A stretch of 64,000 nucleotides of DNA from a virus. Shown in pieces: positions 35,056 to 44,692 of this stretch. The stretch's first letter is position 1. Each line of letters begins with the position of its first letter. Below the pieces are notes generated by a model. It made no database searches, was not told the DNA's origin, and saw only the letters and a list, made by a program, of their open reading frames with translations. Made by a program: the position numbers and the translations under genes. The DNA lies in IMG/VR virus record IMGVR_UViG_3300032229_000588, positions 1 through 64,000 of that record, one strand, 5' to 3'.

Positions 35056-35929
35056 AGATTCTGTTAAATTCTTCTAATATTCTAAAAAAGCTTTTATTTA
35101 CTGTGAACATTTCATCCGTCACTCCTGCGGGTGCATTATCTCTACACCACCAAATGTCAAAATGTTTACGTTCAAACAATTCACGATGATTTACATACAT
35201 GAGACTCATAACTTGTTCTTCATGTGGAAGACCCTCATCCTCAGTTAAAATGTCACTAACATATTTCTCAAACAAAGTTACAACCTCATCCCATTTATCT
35301 CTATGACCACCAAACATACCACCAATGATGTGAATACTTCTATCAAACTCTTTATACCATTTTGGGTCAACAGTTCCCGACCAATAGTTTCGGTCGTTCT
35401 CTTTACCAAGAAGTAAAAACTTATCGTTAGTGTCGGTTATCACGTTTTTAAGAAATTCATTATTGAATAGAGTACTTTCATAATATCTCGCTTGAGGATG
35501 TTCTCCAACAAGATATTTGTTTGGTATTAAACCACAATGTGAAAGACCAGCATCAATCCAATAATAGTAGTCGTAAGATTTATCTTCGTTCCACCACCAA
35601 TGGAATTTAGAGTATTGAATCTCAATACATCTATCTCCTTGTTTAATTTGGTCTACATTTTTTCTTAATTTGATTAAATCCCTGAATTTTGTTTCAGAAA
35701 TGTCAAATATTTGAAATTTTAATTTTTCAGGTGAGATTGAGTGTTCGTCGTAAAAGAAAGACTTTAACGATTCGATTTCACGGTCTGATGTATAACATAG
35801 GAAATCTGCGTCGGTCATCTTTAACAATGAAAGAAGACTATATCTGTAATGACCATTTCTACCTACCCTACCACCGAATTCTGTTCCGTGTAAATCACTG
35901 TATATTGATGTGATAAATTTAACTGACAT
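35048..35929 (-). CDS. HtrL/YibB-like glycosyltransferase
   Basis: 293 residues, a single-domain relative of the first half of the gene downstream: opening KFITSIYSDLHGTEFGGRVG, then YYYWIDAGLSHCGLIP (about 121-136) in the place of the WIDGG nucleotide-sugar motif, and IIGGMFGGHRDKW matching its GGFFGGP loop. The family's members add sugars to lipopolysaccharide core. It overlaps both neighbours by several bases (eight with the two-domain gene, 11 with the GT25-like gene), so the group is one translational unit. The pair of similar genes suggests duplication. Confidence 0.72.
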   Translation of the reverse strand: MSVKFITSIYSDLHGTEFGGRVGRNGHYRYSLLSLLKMTDADFLCYTSDREIESLKSFFYDEHSISPEKLKFQIFDISETKFRDLIKLRKNVDQIKQGDRCIEIQYSKFHWWWNEDKSYDYYYWIDAGLSHCGLIPNKYLVGEHPQARYYESTLFNNEFLKNVITDTNDKFLLLGKENDRNYWSGTVDPKWYKEFDRSIHIIGGMFGGHRDKWDEVVTLFEKYVSDILTEDEGLPHEEQVMSLMYVNHRELFERKHFDIWWCRDNAPAGVTDEMFTVNKSFFRILEEFNRIYE

Positions 35930-36653
35930 ATGTAAATTCTTTGTGTTGTTTATTTTTTTTCATTTCATCGGTTAGTGTTCCATGTAAATACTCTGAAGGT
36001 ATCTTACAAGGACTGTATAAATTCCAATTATATGTTTGAGTATAAAAATTATTGTATTGTCCTTGAGACACATCAGACCAACTACTCATTTGAGGAGCAA
36101 TTGGTAAAATTGGACAATAACTTTGTTTTAATGGGAGAATAAATTGATAGATGAAATCATCAATTGCATAATAATTTAAATTTTCAGGAATCTCCATTTT
36201 AAGAACTTCGTCGTATATTGACTCATGATATAATATCATATTTGTTGCAAATATACCCCTTTCGTGTTCTTTTTTTGGAGGTAAGTTTGTTATGTCTAAA
36301 AACAATGGTTGTTCTTCACTACGATTAACAGGTCGATTTAATGTTGGTGCAAAATTAATTATACCGAAATCAAACTCACCAGTTTCAGTTTCAATCTTAT
36401 TAATTAAATCTTTTGAATATGGTAAGAAGGTACAATCATCTTCTATTACCAAAACTGATTTATATCCACGTTCTTTAGCGATTTTAATAATTTCAGTATG
36501 AGACAAAGTACATCCACCATGATGATTTAAATCAACCGCTTTAAACAATTCATAGTCCCAACCCATATAGTCCAATTCTTTTTGGATATGTTCTAATCGG
36601 TCAGGTCGTCTTTCTAAATTAACGACAAACTTAGGTATACTTGTGATATTCAT
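35919..36653 (-). CDS. GT25-family glycosyltransferase
   Basis: 244 residues. GT25 hallmarks are clear: KFVVNLERRPDRLEHIQKEL (9-27), the CTLSHTEIIK motif (about 48-57) and VLVIEDDCTFLP (about 68-79) supplying the acidic metal ligands. GT25 enzymes add galactose or other hexoses to lipooligosaccharide or, in collagen-type systems, to hydroxylysine. It overlaps the next gene downstream by 11 bases and touches the upstream gene by one base. The segment 80-150 is more variable and probably sets acceptor choice. Confidence 0.78.
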   Translation of the reverse strand: MNITSIPKFVVNLERRPDRLEHIQKELDYMGWDYELFKAVDLNHHGGCTLSHTEIIKIAKERGYKSVLVIEDDCTFLPYSKDLINKIETETGEFDFGIINFAPTLNRPVNRSEEQPLFLDITNLPPKKEHERGIFATNMILYHESIYDEVLKMEIPENLNYYAIDDFIYQFILPLKQSYCPILPIAPQMSSWSDVSQGQYNNFYTQTYNWNLYSPCKIPSEYLHGTLTDEMKKNKQHKEFTYVS

Positions 36654-37918
36654 TAACTAACGTGGTTGTGGGTTAATCTACCTGTGATTCTATCACACCA
36701 TCCTTTTGATTCTGAGTGAGGCCATACAACCCAATAAGATGGCATCTCATCTGTTTGGAATTCTCTCCATACTTTACAATATCCATCAGGGTCTCTCATG
36801 AAACCTGCAATTTCATTTTTGTCCGCATCTTTTCTAAATAAAGTTTCATCTTTATCGTTATGGAATGCAACAACCCAAAAATCATAATCTGTTTCAGGAA
36901 CTTGAGAATAACCAATATCAATGCAATGTTTGAACATCATACAGAAACTATCTTTCCATTCTTGTTCGGTTTCAAAATTATATGGGTTTGGTGGATAGTT
37001 TTTATCTAATGTGTGTTTGTCGATTGCTCTTTTTGAAAAAAGGATGCCTGTATATTTTTCATAATCAGTTAAGGTTCTAACAGGACCAAAACCATAAGGA
37101 CCATCATGACCCTCTTGAGTTTCACCATCCATACCAAACAACTTTCTATTTGTTAAATGTGAGTGAGTATTTCGTTGACCCCAAGTTTTGTCATCATCCC
37201 ACTGTTTTGTTCTACCTTTACGAGTGTACTCATGGTAAACAACAGGGATGTGTGGGTGGAATAAATCGTAACCCCAAGTGTAAGCTCTTGCAGCAATTGA
37301 AATCTCTTCTCCGTGGAAATAATATTCAGGGTTGTGTTGAACTTCAGTTGAGAATTGTCCTAATGTAAAACAGAAGTGAGCCGAGTAGAATCTTGCAGTT
37401 ACAGGTTTTGTCATTTCTCTCCAACCTGGAATTGTTTCAGGTAAGAAGAACACCGCACCTTCAGGAATAAAACGGTCAAACACCATTCTCCAAGCGTCTT
37501 GAGCTCTCCCTGCAGGGTCATTTTCGGGGTCAAAAGAAGGAACGTAGCCCGTAAGTAGAGGCTTCTTATACCCGTCCTTCTGTAACCCCTTTATCATTTT
37601 GATAAGGATATCATCCCAATCCTTAACAAATCTCATGTGAGAATCAATTTGTAGTGTGTATGTTTCACCCTTGTAAAGTTGTTGAACTTGATGTCTTGCC
37701 CAACATACACCTTTGGCATCTTGATAAGGAATATCTAAGATTCTAAATCTTTTGTCTTTTCTGTATTCATCTAAGTTATCAAACCCATCTTCGTCGCTAT
37801 ATTGTCTTGCAATACCGATAACAAGGTTATTTGGTTTCTTGGCATTTGCCAACATGTCTTTAATTGTTGGGACCAACTGTGGGTCTCTGTACGATGCGAT
37901 TTGAACGAATATTTTCAT
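36653..37918 (-). CDS. GlcNAc-transferase-like protein (GT60 type)
   Basis: 421 residues from the ATG complementary to 37916-37918. The start MKIFVQIASYRDPQLVPTI is characteristic of the GlcNAc family (Pfam GlcNAc, related to the Skp1 hydroxyproline GlcNAc-transferase), with a long helical stretch after it and YTLQIDSHMRFVKDWD (88-103) as the DxH-type nucleotide-sugar site. Later blocks RFYSAHFCFTLGQFSTEV and HGEEISIAARAYTWGYDLFH also fit. An in-frame ATG 39 bases upstream lies in a terminator hairpin and is rejected. It is the first gene of the leftward glycosyltransferase group, right after the fibre block. Confidence 0.78.
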   Translation of the reverse strand: MKIFVQIASYRDPQLVPTIKDMLANAKKPNNLVIGIARQYSDEDGFDNLDEYRKDKRFRILDIPYQDAKGVCWARHQVQQLYKGETYTLQIDSHMRFVKDWDDILIKMIKGLQKDGYKKPLLTGYVPSFDPENDPAGRAQDAWRMVFDRFIPEGAVFFLPETIPGWREMTKPVTARFYSAHFCFTLGQFSTEVQHNPEYYFHGEEISIAARAYTWGYDLFHPHIPVVYHEYTRKGRTKQWDDDKTWGQRNTHSHLTNRKLFGMDGETQEGHDGPYGFGPVRTLTDYEKYTGILFSKRAIDKHTLDKNYPPNPYNFETEQEWKDSFCMMFKHCIDIGYSQVPETDYDFWVVAFHNDKDETLFRKDADKNEIAGFMRDPDGYCKVWREFQTDEMPSYWVVWPHSESKGWCDRITGRLTHNHVS

Positions 37919-37940
37919 GTAATAATATTTTATACATAAA

Positions 37941-37974
37941 AATAAAAAACCCTCCACGAAGGTGAAGGGTTTTT
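37941..37974 (-). terminator. Terminator closing the tail-fibre block
   Basis: A 9-bp stem with one G-T wobble (37947-37955 with 37964-37972), eight-base loop, then a T-rich tract on the minus strand (complement of 37941-37949). It lies just past the last fibre gene and separates fibre transcription from the glycosyltransferase group. Confidence 0.85.
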
Positions 37975-37995
37975 GAGTATATTAATTTTGTTTTT

Positions 37996-39111
37996 TTAGA
38001 TACATGCGTTAGGGTCAACTCCAGTAACTTCACCCAATCCTCCTGATACTATGAACGCTGCAGTTCCATTAGAGTAGTATCCGTCAATAACAGGTACTGT
38101 TAATGCTGTATCGAAGTATAAGTACTCACCCGCGTTTGGACCAGGTCCTCCTGCTACTGTACCATAGATTGTATTAGGTGCTGAAATAAAGTCAGTACAT
38201 GCATCATTTGCCGTTGCTCCTGTTCCTAAACTATAAGTGTAATAACCAAATGTTGCCGTTGGTGTTGATGTAACTGTTGGTGTTTGTGTTGTAGTTGTTG
38301 TTACTGTTGGAGTTATTGTCGGTGTTAATGTGTTTGTCGGTGTTGGTGTTAAGGTTGTACATAATGAACCAAACCCTGTAGGAACACCAAAGTCATCCAA
38401 TTCAGTAACATAATTACCATTTTTATAGAAACCACTCAAATCAACAGTTGAATTACCTGTTGGTACATTCCAGAATTCAGTAGATAAATCAAATTGTGGG
38501 TTATTACCGTAAATTGTTACTGTTGAGTTATATTGACCACAAGCCTCATCTTGAGTTGTACCAGTATAAACTGTGAAAGCAACTCTAGCAATTGTTGGAG
38601 TTGGTGTCGGTGTTGCCGCTGCAGTTCCTGTTTGTGTATTTGTTGGAGTTATACTTGGTGTTGGAGTTACAGGTGAAGTTCCTGTAGGTGTAGGTGTTGG
38701 AGTTACTGCCGCAGTTCCTGTGTTAGTTGGTGTTGGGGTTACTGCCGCAGTCCCTGTTTGAGTTTGAGTTATTGTTGGTGTTGGTGTTGGAGTATGAGAT
38801 GCGGTAACACTTGGTGTCGGTGTATTAGTTGCAGTAACACTTGGTGTTGGTGTATTAGTTGGTGTAACTGATGGGGTCATTGTAGGTGTTGGACTTGGGT
38901 AAACAGGTGGGAATACACCTTCATTTACCAATACAATACTACTTTGATATAGTTGTGCAATTGAATACGTGTTATTGATTAACCAAATATTTTTGGTTTG
39001 GTTAGGGTACAATTCTACCTGGTATTCCCACATAGAATCATCACATCTTCTATAATTGAAGTTGATTATAGTAGAACCTGTGTTCGTCAAAGTATATTTA
39101 CTACATGCCAT
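37996..39111 (-). CDS. Thr/Pro-rich tail fibre or appendage protein
   Basis: 371 residues in modules. Residues 1-72 are an adaptor-like beta domain ([12 protein letters not shown] then [20 protein letters not shown]), nearly identical to the first 70 residues of the next gene. Residues about 73-170 are a mucin-like Thr/Pro tract (repeats such as [16 protein letters not shown]). Then come two related globular units, one starting VAFTVYTGTTQDEACGQ and one starting YYTYSLGTGATANDACTDF, separated by another Thr/Pro linker; the protein ends in a Cys (NACI). Members of this fibre set probably attach through the N-terminal domain and present different tips. Receptor binding is inferred from position and repeats. 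Confidence 0.7.
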   Translation of the reverse strand: MACSKYTLTNTGSTIINFNYRRCDDSMWEYQVELYPNQTKNIWLINNTYSIAQLYQSSIVLVNEGVFPPVYPSPTPTMTPSVTPTNTPTPSVTATNTPTPSVTASHTPTPTPTITQTQTGTAAVTPTPTNTGTAAVTPTPTPTGTSPVTPTPSITPTNTQTGTAAATPTPTPTIARVAFTVYTGTTQDEACGQYNSTVTIYGNNPQFDLSTEFWNVPTGNSTVDLSGFYKNGNYVTELDDFGVPTGFGSLCTTLTPTPTNTLTPTITPTVTTTTTQTPTVTSTPTATFGYYTYSLGTGATANDACTDFISAPNTIYGTVAGGPGPNAGEYLYFDTALTVPVIDGYYSNGTAAFIVSGGLGEVTGVDPNACI

Positions 39112-39181
39112 CGTTTTGTTTTCTTTTAATATAAATACTTTATACAGGTTAAAGTTTACAACTAATTATTTTATTTTTTAA

Positions 39182-41143
39182 TTACGGTGTATAACTTGTC
39201 CTGATGTCAAGTTTATTTGTTGGTTGAGGTGGAACTAATGAAGAAATATAAAGACCTGTAAATGTATAAGTTCCACTTGCAGTAATTGTTTGAGTATACT
39301 GAACTCCATTAGAATCTGTCACAGTAAGGTCAATAGTACCCGATGGAACTGACTGTAAATCAATACCAACCTGAGCAGTATAGTTATTACTCCAATTTGA
39401 TGTAGTAAATCCTGAATTAAATTGTGAAAATAATAATGGGAATCCATCACCACTTGCGGGTTGTCCAAGAGGTGAGGAACCTGTAACACCTGAAATGGTT
39501 ACTCCTGTGATTGTACTTGCACTTGAACTATCGTAGTTTTCAACGTAAACAAATGTTGTTGGTTCAGGTAATAAACCTAACGATAATAAAATGGAATTAC
39601 CATATAATTCATTCATTGTTGACGATGTAAATGTTGATATGTTGGCAACATATGCGTTTATACTCACCAATGTTGCCCCACTAACTTTCTTATAAGCCAT
39701 CGCACTATAACTTGGTGAAACCCAAGTTGCTAATGATTTAGCTCCTGTTGATGTAGAAATTGGTGTTGCTGGTGTTGTGGTACTACTACCATTTATTGAA
39801 ATCGAAGTTCCAAATCCGCTATTAGTTAAACCTGAAGTGATTGGATTACTTAACACTTGATTAACCCATATAGTATTACCTGCAAATACAGTACCAACAG
39901 TATTTCTTACATTATATGCCGTTAGTTCTGAATGATTAAATCCTGAAGGATATGATGACCATAATCTAGCCCCCGATACAAAGCTACCTCCACTACTCAC
40001 ATAATTATATAATGCGGTACTCAAAGTTGATGAGTATGGACTTCCACTCAATGAATCTATGGTGTACATAACAACTGCATCATAATTCGAAGGTGTTATT
40101 CCATCACTACCTGTATAAGATGCGTCTAAAGTAACTGCCGAGAATGTTGATGAATACCCCGTACTACTTAAGTAATTTTGTATTGATATTACTTCATCCG
40201 CAGCATTTGGACCTCCAATATATAATACATTAAATGCTGAAGTTGCAGTTGGAGTTGGTGTTGGGGTTGTTGTTGTAGTATTAGTTGGTGTGACCGCAGG
40301 TGTTCCCGTATTAGTTGGTGTTGGTGTGACATCAGGTGTTCCCGTATTGGTTGGTGTTGGTGTGACATCAGGTGTTCCTGTATTGGTTGGTGTTGGTGTT
40401 ACAGACGCAGTCCCTGTGTTAGTTGGAGTTGGTGTGACATCAGGTGTTCCCGTATTGGTTGGTGTTGGTGTTACAGACGCAGTCCCTGTGTTAGTTGGAG
40501 TTATTGTAGGGGTTGGTGTTTGAGTTTCAGTTGCCGTTGGAGATGCACCAATTGTACCTGTTGGAGTTGGGGTCGAAGTTTCAGTACTTGTTGGAGTTGG
40601 GGTCGAAGTTTCAGTACTTGTTGGAGTTGGTGTTGCACCTGCAGTTCCTGTATTAGTTGGTGTTGGTGTAACATTAGGCGTTCCTGTAACTGTTGCCGTT
40701 GGTGTCGGAGTTGATGTTTCAGTTGCGGTTGGGGTTGCCCCTATAGTTGCGGTTGGTGTTGAGGTTGCGTTTGGTGTACCCGAATTTGTTGGTGTATTTG
40801 TTGGTGTACTTGTATTCGTAGGAGTAACTGCTGGTGTTCCTGTATTAGTAGGTGTGACTGAAGTAGTCGTAGTTTGTGTTGGGGTATTACTTGGGGTTAC
40901 ACTTGGCGTAGGTGTAGGTGTTGGTGTTACATAAACTGGTGGAAATACACCATTATCCTCCAAAATTAAATTTGTATTATACAATGGAGCGATTGAAAAA
41001 GTATCATCCATTAACCAAATATTTTTGGTTTGATTAGGGTATAACTCTACTTGGTATTCCCACATAGAGTCATCACATCTCCTGTAATTAAAGTTTATTA
41101 CGGTAGTTCCAGTATTTGTTAAAGTATATTTACTACAAGCCAT
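39182..41143 (-). CDS. Thr/Pro-rich tail fibre with GATase/ThuA-like domain
   Basis: 653 residues. Residues 1-72 share the adaptor of the neighbouring fibre gene ([12 protein letters not shown]). Residues about 75-300 are an exceptionally long Thr/Pro mucin-like tract built on 12-residue units ([12 protein letters not shown] and [12 protein letters not shown]) and 10-residue units. Residues about 305-530 form a globular Rossmann-like domain: [20 protein letters not shown], then [29 protein letters not shown] and [10 protein letters not shown]. Its strand-helix order and GG motif recall the ThuA / class I amidotransferase fold, with no obvious Cys nucleophile. The last 100 residues are beta-rich. 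It appears to be a tail fibre whose tip carries an enzyme-like or binding fold. Confidence 0.66.
   Translation of the reverse strand: MACSKYTLTNTGTTVINFNYRRCDDSMWEYQVELYPNQTKNIWLMDDTFSIAPLYNTNLILEDNGVFPPVYVTPTPTPTPSVTPSNTPTQTTTTSVTPTNTGTPAVTPTNTSTPTNTPTNSGTPNATSTPTATIGATPTATETSTPTPTATVTGTPNVTPTPTNTGTAGATPTPTSTETSTPTPTSTETSTPTPTGTIGASPTATETQTPTPTITPTNTGTASVTPTPTNTGTPDVTPTPTNTGTASVTPTPTNTGTPDVTPTPTNTGTPDVTPTPTNTGTPAVTPTNTTTTTPTPTPTATSAFNVLYIGGPNAADEVISIQNYLSSTGYSSTFSAVTLDASYTGSDGITPSNYDAVVMYTIDSLSGSPYSSTLSTALYNYVSSGGSFVSGARLWSSYPSGFNHSELTAYNVRNTVGTVFAGNTIWVNQVLSNPITSGLTNSGFGTSISINGSSTTTPATPISTSTGAKSLATWVSPSYSAMAYKKVSGATLVSINAYVANISTFTSSTMNELYGNSILLSLGLLPEPTTFVYVENYDSSSASTITGVTISGVTGSSPLGQPASGDGFPLLFSQFNSGFTTSNWSNNYTAQVGIDLQSVPSGTIDLTVTDSNGVQYTQTITASGTYTFTGLYISSLVPPQPTNKLDIRTSYTP
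40281..40490 (-). repeat. 36-bp tandem repeats encoding Thr/Pro units
   Basis: Five direct 36-base units lie at 40311-40490 (40311, 40347, 40383, 40419, 40455), preceded by a shortened 30-base unit at 40281. They alternate between two variants, encoding 12 residues with the core NTGTP(D)VTPTPT or [12 protein letters not shown]. Copy number could change by slippage or recombination. Confidence 0.85.
40561..40620 (-). repeat. Exact 30-bp tandem duplication in fibre gene
   Basis: Positions 40561-40590 and 40591-40620 are identical, a 30-base direct repeat encoding two copies of a 10-residue Ser/Thr/Pro/Glu unit ([10 protein letters not shown]). The identity implies a recent duplication. Confidence 0.9.
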
Positions 41144-41167
41144 CTTAATTTTTTATTGTTAAATATT

Positions 41168-43264
41168 TTATATTATAATTGATTCTACCGCAATAGTCCC
41201 TCCACTTAAGAAAGTCACTTTTTGACTACTATCCGCAGCATCTAACACAACATTTACAGGAATATTTGTGTAAAGTATTGGATTTCCACCTGTACCACCT
41301 GAAAAAGTTAAGTTTTGATTAAAGTTGGTAAATGTAAAATTATTATTTCTACATTGACCTGAAGTATCTAAATCGGCAAATGTTGTACCATTCATCCCAT
41401 AAGAAATTTTATTATTTATAAAAAAATCTTGAATTACGTTAAACGTAAATAAGTCACCAATCGTATTGTCGTAGAAATATTCTCCAATGTCGTTACCTTG
41501 GAATCCATTTCCAATTACATTACCTCTATAGTTTCCGCCTCCGTAACCAAAGTCACTTGCAATTGTATTACTTGTAAAGTAGTCACCAATTTGGTTATAT
41601 GAAAAATTGGTTGAGATTGTATTACTATAAAACTCGTGTCCGACTTTGTTAAATTGTGTGTTACCTGTAAAAGTATTATTACGGCAACCACTTTGAAATG
41701 AATTATGGTCGAAGCTAAAATTTTGAATATTTGCAGCATCACCTATATTATTACTATAGAAATCAGACCCTAAATTATTTTGTGTAACGTTGTGGTAAAA
41801 AATATTATTGTAAAGATTTGGTCCACCAGTATTGGTCTGAAAAGACCCGTAGAAAGTGTTTGTATAAACAGAATCACCAAGTACATTATTGTCGAAGTTT
41901 TGTTTAATGATGTTACCGTTAAATACATTACCAATTTGATTGTCATCGAAAGTACCCGTAATAGTATTATCAGTGAAATTGGTGCCAATTACGTTTCTCG
42001 CAAAACCATAATGAATTAAATTCTGATTAAAATTATTACCAATTTTATTATTAACAAAATCATTATCACTAAAAGTAAAAAAGTTATTTTGGAATCCCCA
42101 ACCTACTTGATTGAAATCAAAATCTTGTCCATCGTTGTCTCCTAACATATTATAGTCAAAATTACCAACAATGGTATTCCCTTGCATATCACATTCTATA
42201 AAGTTGTATGTAAAGTCAGAACCAACTATATTATTATCAAAATTATTTGTTATAATGTTGAATTGGAAAAATGGACCGCAGGTAGAACTAGTCATAAAAT
42301 TGTCAAACGTGTTACCAACAACATTACCTCCAAATGTCATATCTTCATAGTTACCATTCAAAAACACGTTATTAGACAAAATGAAATCATTATAATTTTG
42401 ATTATCTCCCAAATATGTGTTGAAGTTTTGATTATTGTTGAATGTGTAATATTCTGAGGAACCTGTATATGACGGTGTAGGTACGTTACATTGGAATGGT
42501 GACCTAAGTCCTCCTGAAAGACCTCGTGAATAAAATCTGTTACTTGTAGAATAGAAGGTTGTACCTGTTACTGTCATATTTGTCGCGTCGGCAATGGTTA
42601 AGATTTCATAATACGCGAAGCCACCAATAAGATTAGTGCCTGGAGTAAATATACCTAAAATATTACCAACTGAAAAAGTGTTATCAAAATCAGTACCGAC
42701 TCCAACAACATTACCTGAACCATCTATTGATACCGTACCAGTATAATAATCTTCAGATAAAAATGCTTGATATCTGATAAACTGAACTGCTCTGAAATCG
42801 TACTCCGCTCTGTTATTATTTTGGTCAATTCTTTCAGTAATTCTTCCTTTTGCAGGTGAACCTGTTACTTCAGTTGTACTCCACGTAAAATCATATGATA
42901 TTTTATCTTTAGGATAAAGTGTGGAATATACAGTTGGGGAGAATTCATTTGCTGATATTGCCAACAATAAAATTGGTTCTGTAGTTCCTGTTTTATAATT
43001 TCCTGTTGTTATTGCAACACCCTCATTAGTATAATTTGGTTGGTCATAACAAGTTTGGAAATCTGTCATTAAATAATATTGACCAACAACTAAATTACTA
43101 GTATTAGATGCTATAGTTAATCCTGAATACGTAGCTTGACTATAGTTAATACCTGAAAAGGCAATGTGATAAGTCGTACCCGCCTCTTCAACTGGGATTA
43201 AAAGGTTATTTGTTGTATAATCTAATGCCGTTAATTCACCGATTGTTTTTCCTGTTAGTGCCAT
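41168..43264 (-). CDS. Tail fibre with Asn-rich beta-helix
   Basis: 698 residues. Residues about 1-260 look like a trimer-forming or adaptor beta domain (TGKTIGELTALDYTTNNLLI; DKISYDFTWSTTEVTGSPAK). Residues about 275-625 are a repetitive region in which short turns such as NxIGxxFxxNxI, FDNNIVGSDFTYNFI and FQTNTGGPNLYNNIF recur about every 10-20 residues, so asparagine ladders and hydrophobic strands stack as in right-handed parallel beta-helices of phage adhesins. The final 60 residues are a beta cap. Unlike its neighbours it lacks Thr/Pro tracts. It is probably a receptor-binding or depolymerase-like fibre, though no catalytic residues are evident. Confidence 0.7.
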   Translation of the reverse strand: MALTGKTIGELTALDYTTNNLLIPVEEAGTTYHIAFSGINYSQATYSGLTIASNTSNLVVGQYYLMTDFQTCYDQPNYTNEGVAITTGNYKTGTTEPILLLAISANEFSPTVYSTLYPKDKISYDFTWSTTEVTGSPAKGRITERIDQNNNRAEYDFRAVQFIRYQAFLSEDYYTGTVSIDGSGNVVGVGTDFDNTFSVGNILGIFTPGTNLIGGFAYYEILTIADATNMTVTGTTFYSTSNRFYSRGLSGGLRSPFQCNVPTPSYTGSSEYYTFNNNQNFNTYLGDNQNYNDFILSNNVFLNGNYEDMTFGGNVVGNTFDNFMTSSTCGPFFQFNIITNNFDNNIVGSDFTYNFIECDMQGNTIVGNFDYNMLGDNDGQDFDFNQVGWGFQNNFFTFSDNDFVNNKIGNNFNQNLIHYGFARNVIGTNFTDNTITGTFDDNQIGNVFNGNIIKQNFDNNVLGDSVYTNTFYGSFQTNTGGPNLYNNIFYHNVTQNNLGSDFYSNNIGDAANIQNFSFDHNSFQSGCRNNTFTGNTQFNKVGHEFYSNTISTNFSYNQIGDYFTSNTIASDFGYGGGNYRGNVIGNGFQGNDIGEYFYDNTIGDLFTFNVIQDFFINNKISYGMNGTTFADLDTSGQCRNNNFTFTNFNQNLTFSGGTGGNPILYTNIPVNVVLDAADSSQKVTFLSGGTIAVESIII

Positions 43265-43288
43265 AGTTTTTTATTTTATAAATAGTTT

Positions 43289-44665
43289 TTAAAATTCAAG
43301 ATATTCGTTAGTACCAACACTCAAATATTCATCATTACCAATTAAAATTGCATTTATAATAATTGGGTCATTTGTTGGTGTTGGTGTTTGAGTTAATGTT
43401 GGTGTTGGTGTCTGTGTTGCACAAAGTGAACCAAATCCTACAGGATTACCTTGTGAATCAAGTTGTACCACATAACTAACATTTTTATAATATCCCGTCA
43501 TGTTAATAGTTGAATCTCCATTCAATACGTTCCAAAATTTTGTTGATAAATCAAACTGAGTATTATTACCATAAATGGTAGTTGACGGGTTAATTTCATT
43601 ACAAGCGTCGTTTTGTGTAACTCCTGAATAAACCGTAAATGCAATTCTACTATGAGTTGGTGTCGGAGTTGGTGTTAAACCTACAGTTACTGTTGGTGTA
43701 ACAGTTTGAGTAATGGTTGGTGTTGGAGTATTTGATGTTGTAGTTGTTGGTGTTGGAGTGTTGGATGATGTATTAGTCGGTGTTGGAGTATTAGATGCCG
43801 TGTTACTTGGTGTGTTTGTTTGAGTTGGGGTATGACTTGGAGTTACACTTGGTGTTGGAGTATTACTTGCAGTATTGGTTGGAGTTACCGTTGGTGTTGG
43901 TAAAGGACAACCACCTAAATACGTAATTGTTCCGTCTCCATCGGCAATTATAATTTCCTCCGCACAGAATATTAATGTTTGGAATACGTCTAAGAAGAAA
44001 TCAAATACAAATCCGTCACAATCTCTACCAACAAAAGAGGTTTGGTTTGTCACACCACCAAATAATAAGTAAGTTTTACAAATTGAATTAGTGGGTGTTT
44101 GAGTATTAGTTGGTGTGTTAGTTGGAGTTGTTGTGTTAGTCGTAGTGACTGTCGGAGTTGTTGTTGGCGTTGACGTGTTAGTCGGAGTAACTGTTGGCGT
44201 TTCAGTATTGGTTGGAGTGACGGTCGGAGTTGATGTTTCAGACGCAGTAATACTTGGAGTAATTGACGGTGTTGGCGTGTTACTTGCAGTTGCGGTCGGA
44301 GTCAATCCTATGGTTACTGATGGAGTTGGTGTTTGAGTTACAGTTGGAGTTACAGTTGGTGTTTCAGTAGTTGTTGGTGTTGGAGTTAATGTTGAGGTTG
44401 GGGACGGACTTAATCCTGGTGTTAATGTTGGTGTTTGAGTATTTGTTGGTGTAGGACTTGGTGTAGGACCTGGTACATTTACTGAATATGTGTATCCATA
44501 AGTTGGAACATAACAGTTGTAAATACCATAATAATAGTCGGAAATATAATTAAATGGAAATACTTGGGTACCTAAATCAATCGTACCTCCACTATCAGGA
44601 AGATACGTCACTTCTGTGGTCTGACCACTTAAATTATCACTTAAAATTCTTACCCCTATTGCCAT
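43289..44665 (-). CDS. Thr/Pro-rich appendage protein with repeated tip domains
   Basis: 458 residues. The N-terminal 70 residues are a beta domain ([20 protein letters not shown]). Residues about 70-195 and 255-330 are Thr/Pro/Ser mucin-like tracts ([12 protein letters not shown] types), separated by a Cys-bearing unit ([20 protein letters not shown] then [20 protein letters not shown]). Near residue 340 begins [20 protein letters not shown], a close relative of the tip domain in the 371-residue fibre gene, with the same ending FGSLC. The last 35 residues are a distinct beta tail. A TATTTAT element (complement of 44670-44676) lies just before the start. It shows module sharing within the fibre set. 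Confidence 0.7.
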   Translation of the reverse strand: MAIGVRILSDNLSGQTTEVTYLPDSGGTIDLGTQVFPFNYISDYYYGIYNCYVPTYGYTYSVNVPGPTPSPTPTNTQTPTLTPGLSPSPTSTLTPTPTTTETPTVTPTVTQTPTPSVTIGLTPTATASNTPTPSITPSITASETSTPTVTPTNTETPTVTPTNTSTPTTTPTVTTTNTTTPTNTPTNTQTPTNSICKTYLLFGGVTNQTSFVGRDCDGFVFDFFLDVFQTLIFCAEEIIIADGDGTITYLGGCPLPTPTVTPTNTASNTPTPSVTPSHTPTQTNTPSNTASNTPTPTNTSSNTPTPTTTTSNTPTPTITQTVTPTVTVGLTPTPTPTHSRIAFTVYSGVTQNDACNEINPSTTIYGNNTQFDLSTKFWNVLNGDSTINMTGYYKNVSYVVQLDSQGNPVGFGSLCATQTPTPTLTQTPTPTNDPIIINAILIGNDEYLSVGTNEYLEF

Positions 44666-44692
44666 GTCTATAAATACGTATTTGTTTTCATT

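Noticed and set aside
37919-37957. In-frame upstream start that would add 13 residues to the GlcNAc-transferase-like gene
   Set aside because: It overlaps the terminator of the fibre block, and the family begins at the second Met (MKIFVQIASYRD).
40281-40490. 36-bp repeats looking like a CRISPR array
   Set aside because: The units are contiguous with no spacers and keep an open reading frame encoding Thr/Pro peptides.
40290-40523. Plus-strand ORF of Val/Gly repeats within the fibre region, with similar ones at 38573-38761 and 44115-44336
   Set aside because: They are exact shadows of the Thr/Pro codon repeats on the minus strand (ACN/CCN read backwards give GTN/GGN) and have no start signals of their own.
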